DNA of 64,000 nucleotides from Tipula vernalis (lineage: Eukaryota; Arthropoda; Insecta; Diptera; Tipulidae), in NCBI GenBank assembly GCA_958295665.1, contig OY282558.1, positions 463,772,495 to 463,836,494 on the forward strand. Direction: 5' to 3'. A program made the translations under genes and the position numbers. Of this stretch, positions 50,108-62,484 are shown piece after piece. Position 1 is the stretch's first letter. The number at the start of each line of letters is the position of its first letter. The notes under the pieces are model-generated. The model was not told where the DNA came from. It made no database searches and saw only the letters and a list, made by a program, of their open reading frames with translations.

Positions 50108-53100
50108 CTATCGGTTTCTAGAAGTAATATGGTATCTGTGTTTGACCGTTTCCGCCACAGAGGGTAACAAACTCAAAAAATATTTTGAAAATCCACAAAA
50201 ATAGGACAGATCAAAAATTCTCTTGCCTGATATACTTGAAACAAACATCTGTAATTTCTCTATGTAATAGCTACATTCATCGAGAGTTATTAACAGTTTA
50301 CCGCTTGTAAATATTTCATCTAGTTCCAAAGATATGGTGAATTTTCCGAGAAGACCAGTTTTGGGACTTTGTTTAGTTTTTTTGGCCGTAGTGTATTAAC
50401 ATCGCCTCGGTTGATAACGTGTCCCAAGAAAACGGTGTAAGATAGCGAGCTAAACTAAACTATTTTTACCTGGGTAATGATTATAGAAACGCGTGGCAAC
50501 AGGTGTTTTACAATATTCAGCCCATTGGCGATTTTACCTTTTTGGCTTCTCGTTCCTATACGGAAAACCTCAGACCAACGACCAAAAATGTTTATGATAT
50601 CTAAATATAACTATTTTGTTATATGTGTTGATTTGTATCAACATCGTTATGTTTTATACCGATTGTTAAGTTAATCGATACATAAATAAAGATTTTAGCA
50701 TGTTAGTGGTTGTCAAAACTTCGCTTCCTTCAGAGTACACCAAATGTCGATGAACGAACAGGCTGCATGGGTAAATTTGTGTAGCTATGTTACTCGAACG
50801 GTGGTGTTTAGTGGTGCTAAATGTCCTGAATCTGAATATCTAATTAGATTTTCATAATTATGATTAATAAATTTTTTATAGCATGTGACGCGGTTTCGTC
50901 CGAGTTCGTCCTATGGATTACTATAAGATTAATAACCGATCAAGCGAAAAAATTTTATTAAAAAGTTTGTAATAGTTTTTCATTTAGAACATAATAGGCT
51001 ATCGGTTTCTAGAAGTAATATGGTATCTGTGTTTGACCGTTTCCGCCACAGAGGGCAACAAACTCAAAAAATATTTTAAAAATCCAAAATTGGACAGATC
51101 AAAAATTCTCTTGCCTGATATACTTGAAACAAACATCTGTAATTTCTCTATGTAATAGCTACATTCATCGAGAGTTATTAACAGTTTACCGCTTGTAAAT
51201 ATTTCATCTAGTTCCAAAGATATGGTGAATTTTCCGAGAAGACCAGTTTTGGGACTTTGTTTAGTTTTTTTGGCCGTAGTGTATTAACATCGCCTCGGTT
51301 GATAACGTGTCCCAAGAAAACGGTGTAAGATAGCGAGCTAAACTAAACTATTTTTACCTGGGTAATGATTATAGAAACGCGTGGCAACAGGTGTTTTACA
51401 ATATTCAGCTCATTGGCGATTTTACCTTTTTGGCTTCTCGTTCCTATACGGAAAACCTCAGACCAACGACCAAAAATGTTTATATTACCGAAATATAACT
51501 TTTTTGTAATATGTGTTGATTTGTATCAACATCGTTATATTTTATTCCGATTGTTAAGTTAATCGATACGTAAATAAAGATTTTAGCATGTTAGTGGTCG
51601 TCAAAACTTCGCTTCCTTCAGAGTACACCAAATTTCGATGAACGAACAGGCTGCATGGGTAAATTTGTGTAGCTATGTTACTCGAATGGTGGTGTTTAGT
51701 GGTGCTAAATGTCCTGAATCTGAATATGTAATTAGATTTTCATAATTATGATTAATAAATTTTTTATAGCATGTGACGCGGTTTCGTCCGAGTTCGTCCT
51801 ATGGATTACTATAAGATTAATAACCGATCAAGCGAAAAAATTTTATTAAAAAGTTTGTAATAGTTTTTCATTGAGAACATAATAGGCTATCGGTTTCTAG
51901 AAGTAATATGGTATCTGTGTTTGACCGTTTCCGCCACAGAGGGCAACAAACTCAAAAAATATTTTGAAAATCCACAAAAATTGGACAGATCAAAAATTAT
52001 CTTGTTTGATATACTTGAAACAAACATCTGTAATTTCTCTATGTAATAGCTACATTCATCGAGAGTTATTAACAGTTTACCGCTTGTAAATATTTCATAT
52101 AGTTCCAAAGATATGGTGAATTTTCCGAGAAGACCAGTTTTGGGACTTTGTTTAGTTTTTTTGGCCGTAGTGTATTAACATCGCCTCGGTTGATAACGTG
52201 TCCCAAGAAAACGGTGTAAGATAGCGAGCTAAACTAAACTATTTTTACCTGGGTAATGATTATAGAAACGCGTGGCAACAGGTGTTTTACAATATTCAGC
52301 CCATTGGCGATTTTACCTTTTTGGCTTCTCGTTCCTATACGGAAAACCTCAGACCAACGACCAACAATGTTTATGATATCTAAATATAACTATTTTGTTA
52401 TATGTATGTGTTGATTTGTATCAACATCGTTATGTTTTATACCGATTGTTAAGTTAATCGATACATAAATAAAGATTTTAGCATGTTAGTGGTCGTCAAA
52501 ACTTCGCTTCCTTCAGAGTACACCAAATGTCGATGAACGAACAGGCTGCATGGGTAAATTTGTGTAGCTATGTTACTCGAATGGTGGTGTTTAGTGGTGC
52601 TAAATTTCTTGAATCTGAATATGTAATTAGATTTTCATAATTATGATTAATAAATTTTTTATAGCATGTGACGCGGTTTCGTCCGAGTTCGTCCTATGGA
52701 TTACTATAAGATTAATAACCGATCAAGCGAAAAAATTTTATTAAAAAGTTTGTAATAGTTTTTCATTTAGAACATAATAGGCTATCGGTTTCTAGAAGTA
52801 ATATGGTATCTGTGTTTGACCGTTTCCGCCACAGAGGGCAACAAACTCAAAAAATATTTTGAAAATCCACAAAAATTGGAAAGATCAAAAATTCTCTTGC
52901 CTGATATACTTAAAACAAACATCTGTAATTTCTCTATGTAATAGCTACATTCATCGAGAGTTATTAACAGTTTATCGCTTGTAAATATTTCATCTAGTTC
53001 CAAAGATATGGTGAATTTTCCGAGAAGACCAGTTTTGGGACTTTGTTTAGTTTTTTTGGCCGTAGTGTATTAACATCGCCTCGGTTGATAACGTGTCCCA

Positions 53101-54566
53101 AGAAAACGGTGTAAGATAGCGAGCTAAACTAAACTATTTTTACCTGGGTAATGATTATTGAAACGCGTGGCAACAGGTGTTTTACAATATTCAGCCCATT
53201 GGCGGTTTTACCTTTTTGGCTTCTCGTTCCCATACGGAAAACCTCAGACCAACGACCAAAAATGTTTATGATATCTAAATATAACTATTTTGTTATATGT
53301 GTTGATTTGTATCAACATCGTTATGTTTTATACCGATTGTTAAGTTAATCGATACATAAATAAAGATTTTAGCATGTTAGTGGTCGTCAAAACTTCGCTT
53401 CCTTCAGAGTACACCAAATGTCGATGAACGAACAGGCTGCATGGGTAAATTTGTGTAGCTATGTTACTCGAATGGTGGTGTTTAGTGGTGCTAAATGTCC
53501 CGAATCTGAATATGTAATTAGATTTTCATAATTATGATTAATAAATTTTTTATAGCATGTGACGCGGTTTCGTCCGAGTTCGTCCTATGGATTACTATAA
53601 GATTAATAACCGATCAAGCGAAAAAATTTTATTAAAAAGTTTTTAATAATTTTTTACTTAGAACATAATAGGCTATCGGTTTCTAGAAGTAATATGGTAT
53701 CTGTGTTTGACCGTTTCCGCCACAGAGGGCAACAAACTCAAAAAATATTTTGAAAATCCAAAAAAATTGGAGAGATACAAAATTCTCTTGCCTGATATAC
53801 TTGAAACAAAAATCTGTAATTGTCGTATGTAATAGCTACATTCATCGTGAGTTATTAACAGTTTACCGCTTGAATATATTCCATTTATTTTCAAAGATAT
53901 GGTGAATCTGCCGAGAAGACCAGTTTTGGGACTTTGTTTAGTTTTTTGGCCGTAGTGTATTAACATCGCCTCGGTTGATAACGTGTCCCAAGAAAACAGT
54001 GTAAGATAGCGAGCTAAACTAAACTATTTTTACCTGGGTAATGATTATAGAAACGCGTGGCAACAGGTGTTTTACAATATTTAGCCCATTGGCGATTTTA
54101 CCTTTTTCGCTTCTCGTACCTATATGGAAAACCTCAGACCAACGACCAAAAATCTTTATGATATCTAAATATAACTATTTTGTTATATGTGTTGATTTGT
54201 ATCAACATCGTTATGTTTTATACCGATTGTTAAGTTAATCGATATATACATAAATAAAGATTTTAGCATGTTAGTGGTCGTCAAAACTTCGCTTCTTTCA
54301 GAGTACACCAAATTTCGATGAACGAACAGGCTGCATGGGTAAATTTGTGTAGCTATGTTACTCGAATGGTGGTGTTTAGTGGTGCTAAATGTCCCGAATC
54401 TGAATATGTAATTAGATTTTCATAATTATGATTAATACATTTTTTATAGCATGTGACGCGGTTTCGGCTGAGTTCGTCCTATGGATTACTATAAGATTAC
54501 TAACCGATCAAGCGAAAAAAATTTATTAATATGTTTTTAATAAGATTTAAATAAGGATATAATAGG

Positions 54567-55362
54567 CTATCGATTTCTAAAAGTAATATGGTATCTGTGT
54601 TTCACCGTCTCCGTCACAGAGGGCAACAAACTCAAAAAATATTTTGAAAATCCAAAAAAATTTGAGAGATAAAAAATTCTCTTGCCTGATATACTTGAAA
54701 CAAAAATCTGTAATTTCTCTATGTAATAGCTACATTCATCGAGAGTTATTAACAGTTTACCGCTTGTAAATATTTCATCTAGTTCCAAAGATATGGTGAA
54801 TTTTCCGAGAATACCAGTTTTGGGACTTTGTTTAGTTTTTTTGGCCGTAGTGTATTAACATCACCTCGGTTGATAACGTGTCCCAAAAAAACGGTGTAAG
54901 ATAGCGAGCTAAACTAAACTATTTTTACCTGGCTAATGATTATAGAAACGCGTGGCAACAGGTGTTTTACAATATTCACCCCATTGGCGATTTTACCTTT
55001 TTCGCTTCTCGTTCCTATATGAAAAACCTCAGACCAACGACCAAAAATGTTTATATTACCGAAAAATAACTTTGTCGTCAAAACTTCGCTTCCTTCAGAG
55101 TACACCAAATTTCGATGATCGAACAGGCTGCATGGGTAAATTTGTGTAGGTATGTTACTTGAATGGTGGTGTTTAGTGGTGCTAAATGTCCCGAATCTGA
55201 ATATGTTATTAGATTTTCATAATTATGATTAATAAATTTTTTATAGCATGTGACGCGGTTTCGTCCGAGTTCGTCCTATGGATTACTATAAGATTACTAA
55301 CCGATCAAGCGAAAAAAATTTATTGAAAAGTTTTAATGGTTTTACACTCAGAACATAATAGG
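54567..55362. repeat. 796-bp deletion monomer, copy 6
   Basis: Same deletion junction, in the right-end block that matches 3560-9362. It has a private gagaataccag where others have gagaagaccag. Confidence 0.88.
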
Positions 55363-57134
55363 CTATCGGTTTCTAAAAGTAATATGGTATCTGTGTTTCA
55401 CCGTTTCCACCACAGAGGGCAACAAACTCAAAAATATTTTAAAAATCCAAAATTGGACAGATAAAAAATTCTTTTGCCTGATATAATTGAAAGAAAAATT
55501 TGTAATTGTCGTATGTAATAGATACATTTATCGAGAGTTATTAACAGTTTACCGCTTGTAAATATTCCATCTAACTCCAAAGATATGGTGAATTTTCCGA
55601 GAAGGCCAGTTTTGGGACTTTGTTTAGTTTTTTTGGCCGTAGTGTATTAACATCGCCTCCGTTGATCACGTGTCCCAAGAAAACGGTATAAGATAGCGAG
55701 CTAAACTAAACTATTTTGACCTGGGTAATGAATATAGAAACGCGTGGCAACAGGTGTTTTACAATATTCAGCCCATTGGCGATGTTACCTTTTTCGCTTC
55801 TCGTTCCTATATGAAAAACCTCAGACCAACGACCAAAAATGTTTATATTACCGAAAAATAACTTTTTTGTAATATGTGTCGATTTGTATCAACATCGTAA
55901 TGTTTTATACTGATTGTTAAGTTAATCGATACATAAATAAAGATTTTAGCATGTTAGTGGTCGTCAAAACTTCGCTTCCTTCAGAGTATACCAAATTTCG
56001 ATGAAAACAGGCTGCATGGGTTAATTTGTGTAGCTATGTTACTCGAATGGTGGTGTTTAGTGGTGCTAAATGTCCCGAATCTGAATATGTAATTAGATTT
56101 TCATAATTATGATTAATAAATTTTTTATAGCATGTGACGCGGTTTCGTCCGAGTTCGTCCTATGGATTACTATAAGATTACTAACCGATCAAGCGAAAAA
56201 ATTTTATTGAAAAGTTTTTAATAGTTTTTCACTTAGAACATAATAGGCTATCGGTTTCTAGAAGTAATATGGTATCTGTGTTTGACCGTTTCCGCCACAG
56301 AGGGAAACAAACTCAAAAAATATTTTTAAAATCCAAAAAAATTGGACAGATAAAAAATTCTCTTGCCTGATATATTTTAAAGAAAAATCTTTTATTTCCG
56401 TATGTAATAGCTACATTTATCGTGAGTTATCAACAGTTTACCGATTGTAAATATTCCATTTAGTTCCAAAGATATGGTGAATCTGCCGAGAAGACCAGTT
56501 TTGGGACTTTGTTTAGTTTTTTTTGCCGTAGTGTATTAACATCGCCTCCGTTGATAACGTGTCCCAAGAAAACGGTGTAAGATAGCGAGCTAAACTAAAC
56601 TATTTTTACCTGGGTAATGATTATAGAAACGCGTGGCAACAGGTGTTTTACAATACTCAGCCCATTGGCGATTTTACCTTTTCGCTTCTCGTTCCTATAT
56701 GGAAAACCTCAGACCAACGACCATAAATGTTTATGATATCTAAATATAACTATTTTGTTATATATGTCGATTTGTATGAACATCGTTATGTTTTATACCG
56801 ATTGTTAAGTTAATCGATACATAAATAAAGATTTTAGCATGTTAGTGGTCGTCAAAACTTCGCTTCCTTCAGAGTACACCAAATTTCGATGAACGAACAG
56901 GCTGCATGGGTTAATTTGTGTAGCTATGTTACTCGAATGGTGGTGTTTAGTGGTGCTAAATGTCCTAAATCTGAATATGTTAGATTTTCATAATTAGGAT
57001 TAATAAATTTTTTATAGCATGTGACGCGGTTTCGTCCGAGTTCGTCCTATGGATTACTATAAGATTACTAACCGATCAAGCGAAAAAAATTGATTGAAAA
57101 GTTTTTAATAGTTTTTCTCTTAGAACATAATAGG

Positions 57135-57689
57135 CTATTGTTTTTTAAAAGTAATATGGTATCTGTGTTTCACCGTTTCCGCCACAGAGGGCAACAAACT
57201 TAAAAAATATTTTGAAAATCCAAAACAATTGGACAGATAAAAAATTCTCTTGTCTGATATACTTGAAGCAAAATTCTGTAATTTCCGTATGTAATAGCTA
57301 CATTCATCGTGAGTTATGAACAGTTTACCGCTTGTCAAAATTCCATCTAGTTCCAAAGATATGGTGAGTTTTCCGAGAAGACCAGTTTTGGGACTTTGTT
57401 TAGTTTTTTTGGCCGTAGTGTATTAACATCGCCTCGGTTGATCACTTGTTGAAAGAAAACGGTATAAGATAGCGAGCCAACCTAAACTATTTTTACCTGG
57501 GTAATGATCATGATTTGTATAAACATCATAATGTTTTATAACGATTTTTAAGTTAATCGATACTTAAATAAAGATTTTAGCATGTTAGTGGTCGTCAAAA
57601 CTTCGCTTCCTTCAGAGTACACCAAATTTCGATGAACGAACAGGCTGCATGGGTAAATTTGTGTAGCTATGTTACTCGAATGGTGGTGT
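57135..57689. repeat. Truncated terminal monomer of the main block
   Basis: Sister of 8808-9362 with the same internal deletion and the same end point. Small differences include tcttgtctgat, catcgtgag and gagccaacc. It is the true right edge of the array in this window. Confidence 0.93.
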
Positions 57690-58929
57690 CATTTGGAAAA
57701 AAGTTAAAAGAAACAAAAAAAAAAAAATTTAAATTGCCAAAATTTTCGCGGAAAATGTAGCAAATTTTATTGGAATTTTTCCCTTGCACCTTGTAAAAAC
57801 TACAGATGCACGAACGATCCTATCAAAAGAATTTTTTAAAAATGCACAACTATAAATGACTTTCACGTTAAATCCATAAATTCACTTTATAGCCTTTGAT
57901 TCGCTTATTTAATCTACTGTACATATTCATCAATTATTGTGTAATTCTGGAAATATTCACTGATCATTTCAGGTTTTATTCGGTAACTTACCGTATGAAA
58001 TTAAACAAAATAAAAATAAAAAAGTGGAAATTTTCCCGGGAAATAAGGTAATTTTTCGGGGAAATTTGGCTTCCCCCTCCTAAATCCTACAGATGTACAA
58101 TATTACATTCAAAAATTTTCAAAATACTATATATACTCCTTACCTAATTTTCCCGATGTATACGTAAAGTGATGACGATGATCTCAACACCTTTTATGTC
58201 TTCTCTTGATCCGATGTGTTCGCTATTCGTATAAGCCATATATGTGGGCTGGTGTCGACAAAACCCTCTCGCAATTAGTATTCACTCAGGCAAATTCGAC
58301 ACCGATGGATGTTAGATCATGTGAACATCGACCTGAATTGTGGCAAGTTTGGTGGAAATTATTAGTGTACATCTCGGGATAAGGCTGCTCTCAAAGAAGT
58401 GGCGACAGCGGGATTGTTTTTTACGAGTCAATGTCGATTATTCCTTCATCCTTTATGTCGGCGATAATTAGTTTCGTGAATTCAACGAACTCGCCTTGAC
58501 AAGTACTGTTTATGCGCCACCTTGTTTATGGGCAAATTCGCAAACTTTTGGTGAAGCTTCCCCATGTCGAGGATCTTGGATGGATTCGCCATTATTTGGC
58601 TGTGGTTGAGACTGAGTAGGAGAGATATGCGGACTAGTGTTTTGATCGTTTGTTGTTTTGAAATTTTTTCTCTGGATTGACTAAAATTTACTTAAATTTT
58701 AGCCGGGACAAATATTTCAGAAAAAAGCCTTTTCATAAGTAGCCTTTTATCCATATTATGTTTAACTCTCAATTATTTAGGTTAGTTTGCAAATTGAGCA
58801 CAGTTTGAAGATTATCTAATTGGGTTTTGGTTTTACTTCGCGATTTACTTGCTGTACTCTGATTTAAATTTAAACAATTTAATTGCTCAAAAATGTTTTC
58901 ATATTAATACAAGTTTTTCTTTGTTTCAG

Positions 58930-58992
58930 GAAGGAATACCAGCTAGCTCGTTTGAGGAGTGAATACTCAAAATAGATGACAGCAAATAAAAG
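58930..58992 (+). other. Possible 63-bp exon with splice sites, copy 2
   Basis: Same acceptor (ctttgtttcag, ending 58929) and donor (gtaag, starting 58993) as copy 1, with no base changed between them. A 63-bp stretch unchanged between copies that differ elsewhere is only weak support, since most of the flank is unchanged. Confidence 0.3.
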
Positions 58993-59671
58993 GTAAGCTC
59001 AATATATTTTAAATTTTTGTAGAAGAGGTTTTACATATTGGATGTTAATTGTAAAATCGGTCTAAAAATTGAGCTATATTTTGGCCGCTGTTTTAAAAAT
59101 ATCTACGAAAACCATTTTAAGCTAATTCTATATATAAGCTAATGAGCAACATAAAATGTTTATTAGTAATTGATATCAAAGTAGATCAAATAATATTGGA
59201 CTAGTTAAAAACGATTTTGAGCAACTTTTAGCCTGTAATTCATGAATTTGAGTAACATTTAATATCAACGAATATATTCGAATTGACTTAAGTTTGCGTT
59301 CTTGCGGAAGTTGCTACTTAGAAGGAAAAACGTACATGCTTTGGTAACTTTGAGCAACTTGTAGTATTCATTTATGATAAGAGTTTGATTAGAGATTTGG
59401 GAAGTAGCCCAATTATATAAAGTTGCTCACTTATTAATTAATTAATTTTACAACGTTCCAAATGTAATTTCGGCGATCGATATCTTATACAAGAAGTATC
59501 GACTTTCCGAATAATCATTTTGAGCAACATACCTAGTTCTTGCGAGAAACATTTCTGAACATTTTATATTTATATTTATAATTAAGTAACAGACATTTAC
59601 TATACATTCCAACAACTATACAACAATTTTTTTTTATATTTGGTTAAAAAATATGCGATGTCGTTAACAGA

Positions 59672-59752
59672 CATACGATCAGAGGTCTTGTGCGGCATAT
59701 ATAGCTGGCTAAGCTCAGGGTTGGCGTGGGGATTTTCAGACATGACCGTATG
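59672..59752. ncRNA. Stem-loop with conserved loop, element A copy 2
   Basis: Second copy of 11349-11429. The arms CATACGATCA (59672-59681) and TGACCGTATG (59743-59752) and the inner GTCT/AGAC are unchanged. The differences from copy 1 (ggtctt, tagctggc, gattttcag) all fall outside paired positions. Confidence 0.4.
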
Positions 59753-60634
59753 CTTAAGTAACCGCATTGGTACAAGATAAAAAAACAAAGGGAACAACAT
59801 TTCCGTTGCCTTGTTTACAGGAGTTTAAAAACTGAAAAAAAAAATTGACCGACCTCAACACGAAAGCCCCCTCCCCAACAACTCATCTTGATCCACCAAG
59901 TACCTACTCACTCATCATTGCACGAACATTCAAATCCGGAAAAAAATATGATGCCAAAGAAGAAAAGCAAAACACCCAAAAGAAACACAATATAAAAGAA
60001 AAAAATTTATAACACTGAAAAAGGAGGTAAGCAAATCGCGATTACAACGACGAGCGAGCGTTATATAGAGGAAAAAAAAGTATATGCTTATAAAAAAAAT
60101 ATGACCCCAAACAACGGAATTCGCGTCCGAGTCAAGACCGGCTCACAATTGTAGATACATTTTTAATTAAAATTAAAGAAAATAAATGTTTTACGTTACG
60201 TTATTTAAAAAAGAGACAAAAAAAAATGAAATATTGTAAATTACTAAGAACAATTAACAAAAAAAAAAAAAATTAAATTTAGAATCAAAAATTGTAACTA
60301 TTATTGTCGCCGTTGTTTGTAGCTGTTTTTTTTTTACACCGTACCTGCCGTCTATACTCCGCCACTGCACCCCGCTGCTGCCAGCTCCAATAATCAACCA
60401 CTTTCACTCGAAGTTTCGAGACCTTGCTCGAATAAATGGTCTCCAAACCAGTAACACAACCGATAAATGGACCGTTTTCTGGCCGCTATCAGAATCACTC
60501 AAAGTTTTGTAACACTACGCATGGTCTGGAGGATATCCAAGTAAGAAAAAAAATTTGAAAACAAAAAAAAATTAAAGTTACTTTACAAAAAAAAAATTAT
60601 CCTCCAAATCATGTATCGTGTTAATCAGAATTGG

Positions 60635-60714
60635 ACCCACACAGGGACTCTAGAGCGGTCGTTGCCGGCTAAGCTTCAGGGTGATGTCGTGGGGTTTCTA
60701 GAGTTTATGTGGGT
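60635..60714. ncRNA. Stem-loop element B, related to element A (candidate structured RNA)
   Basis: Outer arms ACCCACA (60635-60641) and TGTGGGT (60708-60714) pair perfectly over 7 bp. Inner arms ACTCTAGA (60647-60654) and TCTAGAGT (60697-60704) pair perfectly over 8 bp, with an internal loop of CAGGG against TTA. The 42-nt loop holds GCGG, TTG, GCTAAGCT, TCAGGGT and CGTGGGG, in the order found in element A, though the arms share no obvious sequence with A. Total size (80 bp) also matches A (81 bp). I do not recognise it as a tRNA, 5S, 7SL, hammerhead, twister or delta-type ribozyme. It could instead be part of a dispersed repeat. Confidence 0.45.
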
Positions 60715-61840
60715 GATATAAAACCGCGGGAAGGGGAGGGTGATTCTGAATACCTACCTATTCGGATACTTACCTGGCCCTAATTCATCCTCAGTTTGAC
60801 GATTAACGCCTCATTCTAAATAATATAATCTAAAAAAAAAAAATATATATAACACTTAACTATCTGGTGTTGCAGCCTGTTGATCAGTTGATTGTTTTGA
60901 TTATGATTTCCATGCGCGGTGTGGTGGTTTTTGCTTGCTTATTGAACTACAAAGTAATTTTTTCTAATCCGTAATTATAATGTATGCATGCATATATCCA
61001 AAGAAGTATCTTTATATAACAAAAAAAAATGTTTTGTTGTCTTATCCAAAACTTTCTGTTATCTAGATAATTATATTAGTTTTATTCTTATATTGTTGTT
61101 GTGTCTCCGAATTATGTTGTATCTTATGTACTTATATGTAAAATTGGTACTCTTGTGTTTAAGATTTATTTATTCATCCAAAAACTATATGAATGATAAT
61201 ATTTATAGACAAAACACTTAAGATTTTTTCAAAAAACTTTTTATTCACAATACCAACTATCAATTTCACTTTAAAAAAAAAACTTTTGTTTTATATCATA
61301 TCAATTAAACAACATACGTGTATAATTACAAAACAATTCACTTTCAATCAATCATCTTTTTATAAATTTTTTTTTTTTTTTTGTAGACAGCAAATATAGA
61401 AATTCACTTTTCTGCATACTGCTGTTTACATTTATATCCACTTTAATAATTTTATATTCAAAATAACAAAAAAAAATTAACAACAACACAACTTCACACG
61501 ACGACGGTTTAAAACAAAACAATTATCCTCTTCTTTTTATTTTTTTAATCAATTTTTATTTAAGATAGTTTTATAAAAAAAAAAATGACACAATTTCTTA
61601 ATTCATAAATTTAAATTTTTTTTTTTTTTGTAGCATAGCACTGACAATTTCAAAATTATATTGCATTAATTCAAATATAACACAACAACAAAAAAAACAT
61701 TTTGAATAATAAATACTCAGAAAAAAAAACTTAAAAAAACTTAACTAAACTTAACTTAAATGCTAAAGAACCAGCTCGGCTCTAAACTTAAAAATTTACT
61801 TCCAGACTGACTAAATTACATGAAAAAAACACCCCGTGGT

Positions 61841-61884
61841 GTCGGTGCGATACACCAAGACCCGATGGTCTTGGTGCATCCGAC
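61841..61884. other. Strong hairpin CACCAAGACC-CGAT-GGTCTTGGTG
   Basis: A perfect 10-bp stem (61853-61862 with 61867-61876) and 4-nt loop CGAT, extended outward past a bulge by GTCGG (61841-61845) with CCGAC (61880-61884). Just upstream a smaller hairpin ACACC-CCGT-GGTGT (61830-61843) overlaps it. It stands out in surrounding A/T runs. Too short for a typical microRNA precursor; could be a transposon end or a structured transcript. Confidence 0.5.
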
Positions 61885-62279
61885 CTGTTTCTTGATTTTT
61901 TCTCCACTGACTAAAAAAGCAAAAAAAAAATGTTTACTTCAATTCAATTATTTTTTTTTTTGTCTTAACGGAAAAAGAATATCCAATTTAATTATTAGAC
62001 TTACGGAGTTTACAAAAAAAAAAATATGAAATTACAAAAATTTAGTATACCGGATTACATTATTTGCCTAATTGCAAAAAAAAGTGTGAGAATAATGAAT
62101 TGAAATAAAAATTGTTGTGACAGCGTACACGTGCGCTGTTACAGTTTCTTTTAAATATTTTACTCCATTTACTGATTTGGAGTAAAAGATGATAGTTTAT
62201 CACAATTAGCACACCATTAGATATTTTTTGTGTTGTAAACAAAACAAAATTCTTAATTTCTTTATTATAATTTGGAATA

Positions 62280-62301
62280 CCACCTTGATCAAAAAGTTCC
62301 C
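62280..62301 (+). repeat. Mariner left terminal inverted repeat
   Basis: 22 bp starting CCACCTTGATC and followed by ggaataacc, where the two ends diverge. TA lies directly outside. Confidence 0.93.
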
Positions 62302-62484
62302 GGAATAACCACCGTGTGGCGCTCCCATCGTTCCGATTTGAGTTCTGTTGTTTTTGTTAAGTTGGTACATCTGTTGTTGATATTCCCACTAAATCTTAGC
62401 ATCATAGCTTGACATTTGCAAAAGTTACGTAGTCAAGAGTACATCTATCTCTGTGTGTGTTGGCGATTATTTACAATTTTAGAA

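Larger units (their letters stand above)
12993..57689. repeat. Satellite array, main block (51 monomers plus a partial one)
   Basis: After the gag relic the satellite resumes inside a monomer tail at 12993. Full monomers start at 13076, 13870, 14755, 15642, 16533, 17424, 18315, 19206, 20101, 20897, 21782, 22673, 23568, 24364, 25249, 26140, 27031, 27922, 28813, 29704, 30595, 31486, 32381, 33177, 34062, 34953, 35844, 36735, 37626, 38517, 39409, 40300, 41189, 42080, 42974, 43865, 44760, 45651, 46540, 47431, 48322, 49213, 50108, 50999, 51887, 52782, 53673, 54567, 55363, 56248 and 57135. All are in one orientation. The usual length is 891 bp; subtypes are 796, 885, 887-889 and 894-895 bp. No gene lies inside. 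Confidence 0.97.
51887..57689. repeat. Right-end satellite block matching 3560-9362
   Basis: Unit starts 51887, 52782, 53673, 54567 and 57135 equal 3560, 4455, 5346, 6240 and 8808 plus 48327, and the subtypes match one for one, through the truncated end monomer. Left of 51887 the match is lost (50999 has the ccaaaattgg deletion that 2669 lacks). Each copy has private changes, for example catataattctaaag at 3768 and ctaaatttcttg at 52602. Confidence 0.9.
57690..60022. repeat. Flank segment, duplicate copy 2
   Basis: Nearly identical to 9363-11706 in the same orientation, at an offset of 48327 falling to 48323 after a 4-bp indel. It continues into unique DNA (gaggtaagcaaatcgcg) rather than into the gag relic, so this copy probably keeps the older arrangement; that polarity is inference. 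It holds second copies of the possible exon, the heptamer cluster and element A. Confidence 0.95.
60023..62277. other. Unique AT-rich DNA, no gene recognised
   Basis: Rich in A and T runs of 8-15 bases. A less AT-rich patch at about 60330-60540 (ccgctgctgccagctcc and following) has an open stretch reading YTVPAVYTPPLHPAAASSNNQPLSLE but no start, splice context or domain I know. A gatatccaag-gtaag-like end near 60540 (atccaagtaag) could be a donor site. Open frames at 60988-61221 and 61193-61399 are poly-K/L/I/F products of AT-rich DNA and are not called. Two hairpins are listed separately. Confidence 0.7.

Noticed and set aside
12993..57689. CRISPR array
   Set aside because: The repeat is a continuous 891-bp monomer without spacers, in eukaryotic DNA, and with no cas genes.
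59600..59800. 66-codon minus-strand frame over element A copy 2
   Set aside because: It is not kept open in the first flank copy and has no recognisable domain.
60635..60714. Twister or delta-type self-cleaving ribozyme in element B
   Set aside because: The minus strand has TAA in an internal loop and the plus strand has GGCTAAG, which recall these families. The remaining conserved parts (twister GCCC and G-rich strand, delta nested pseudoknot) are not found.
60988..61399. Two plus-strand frames rich in L, I, F and K
   Set aside because: Products of long A/T runs, overlapping each other in different frames, without signals of a gene.
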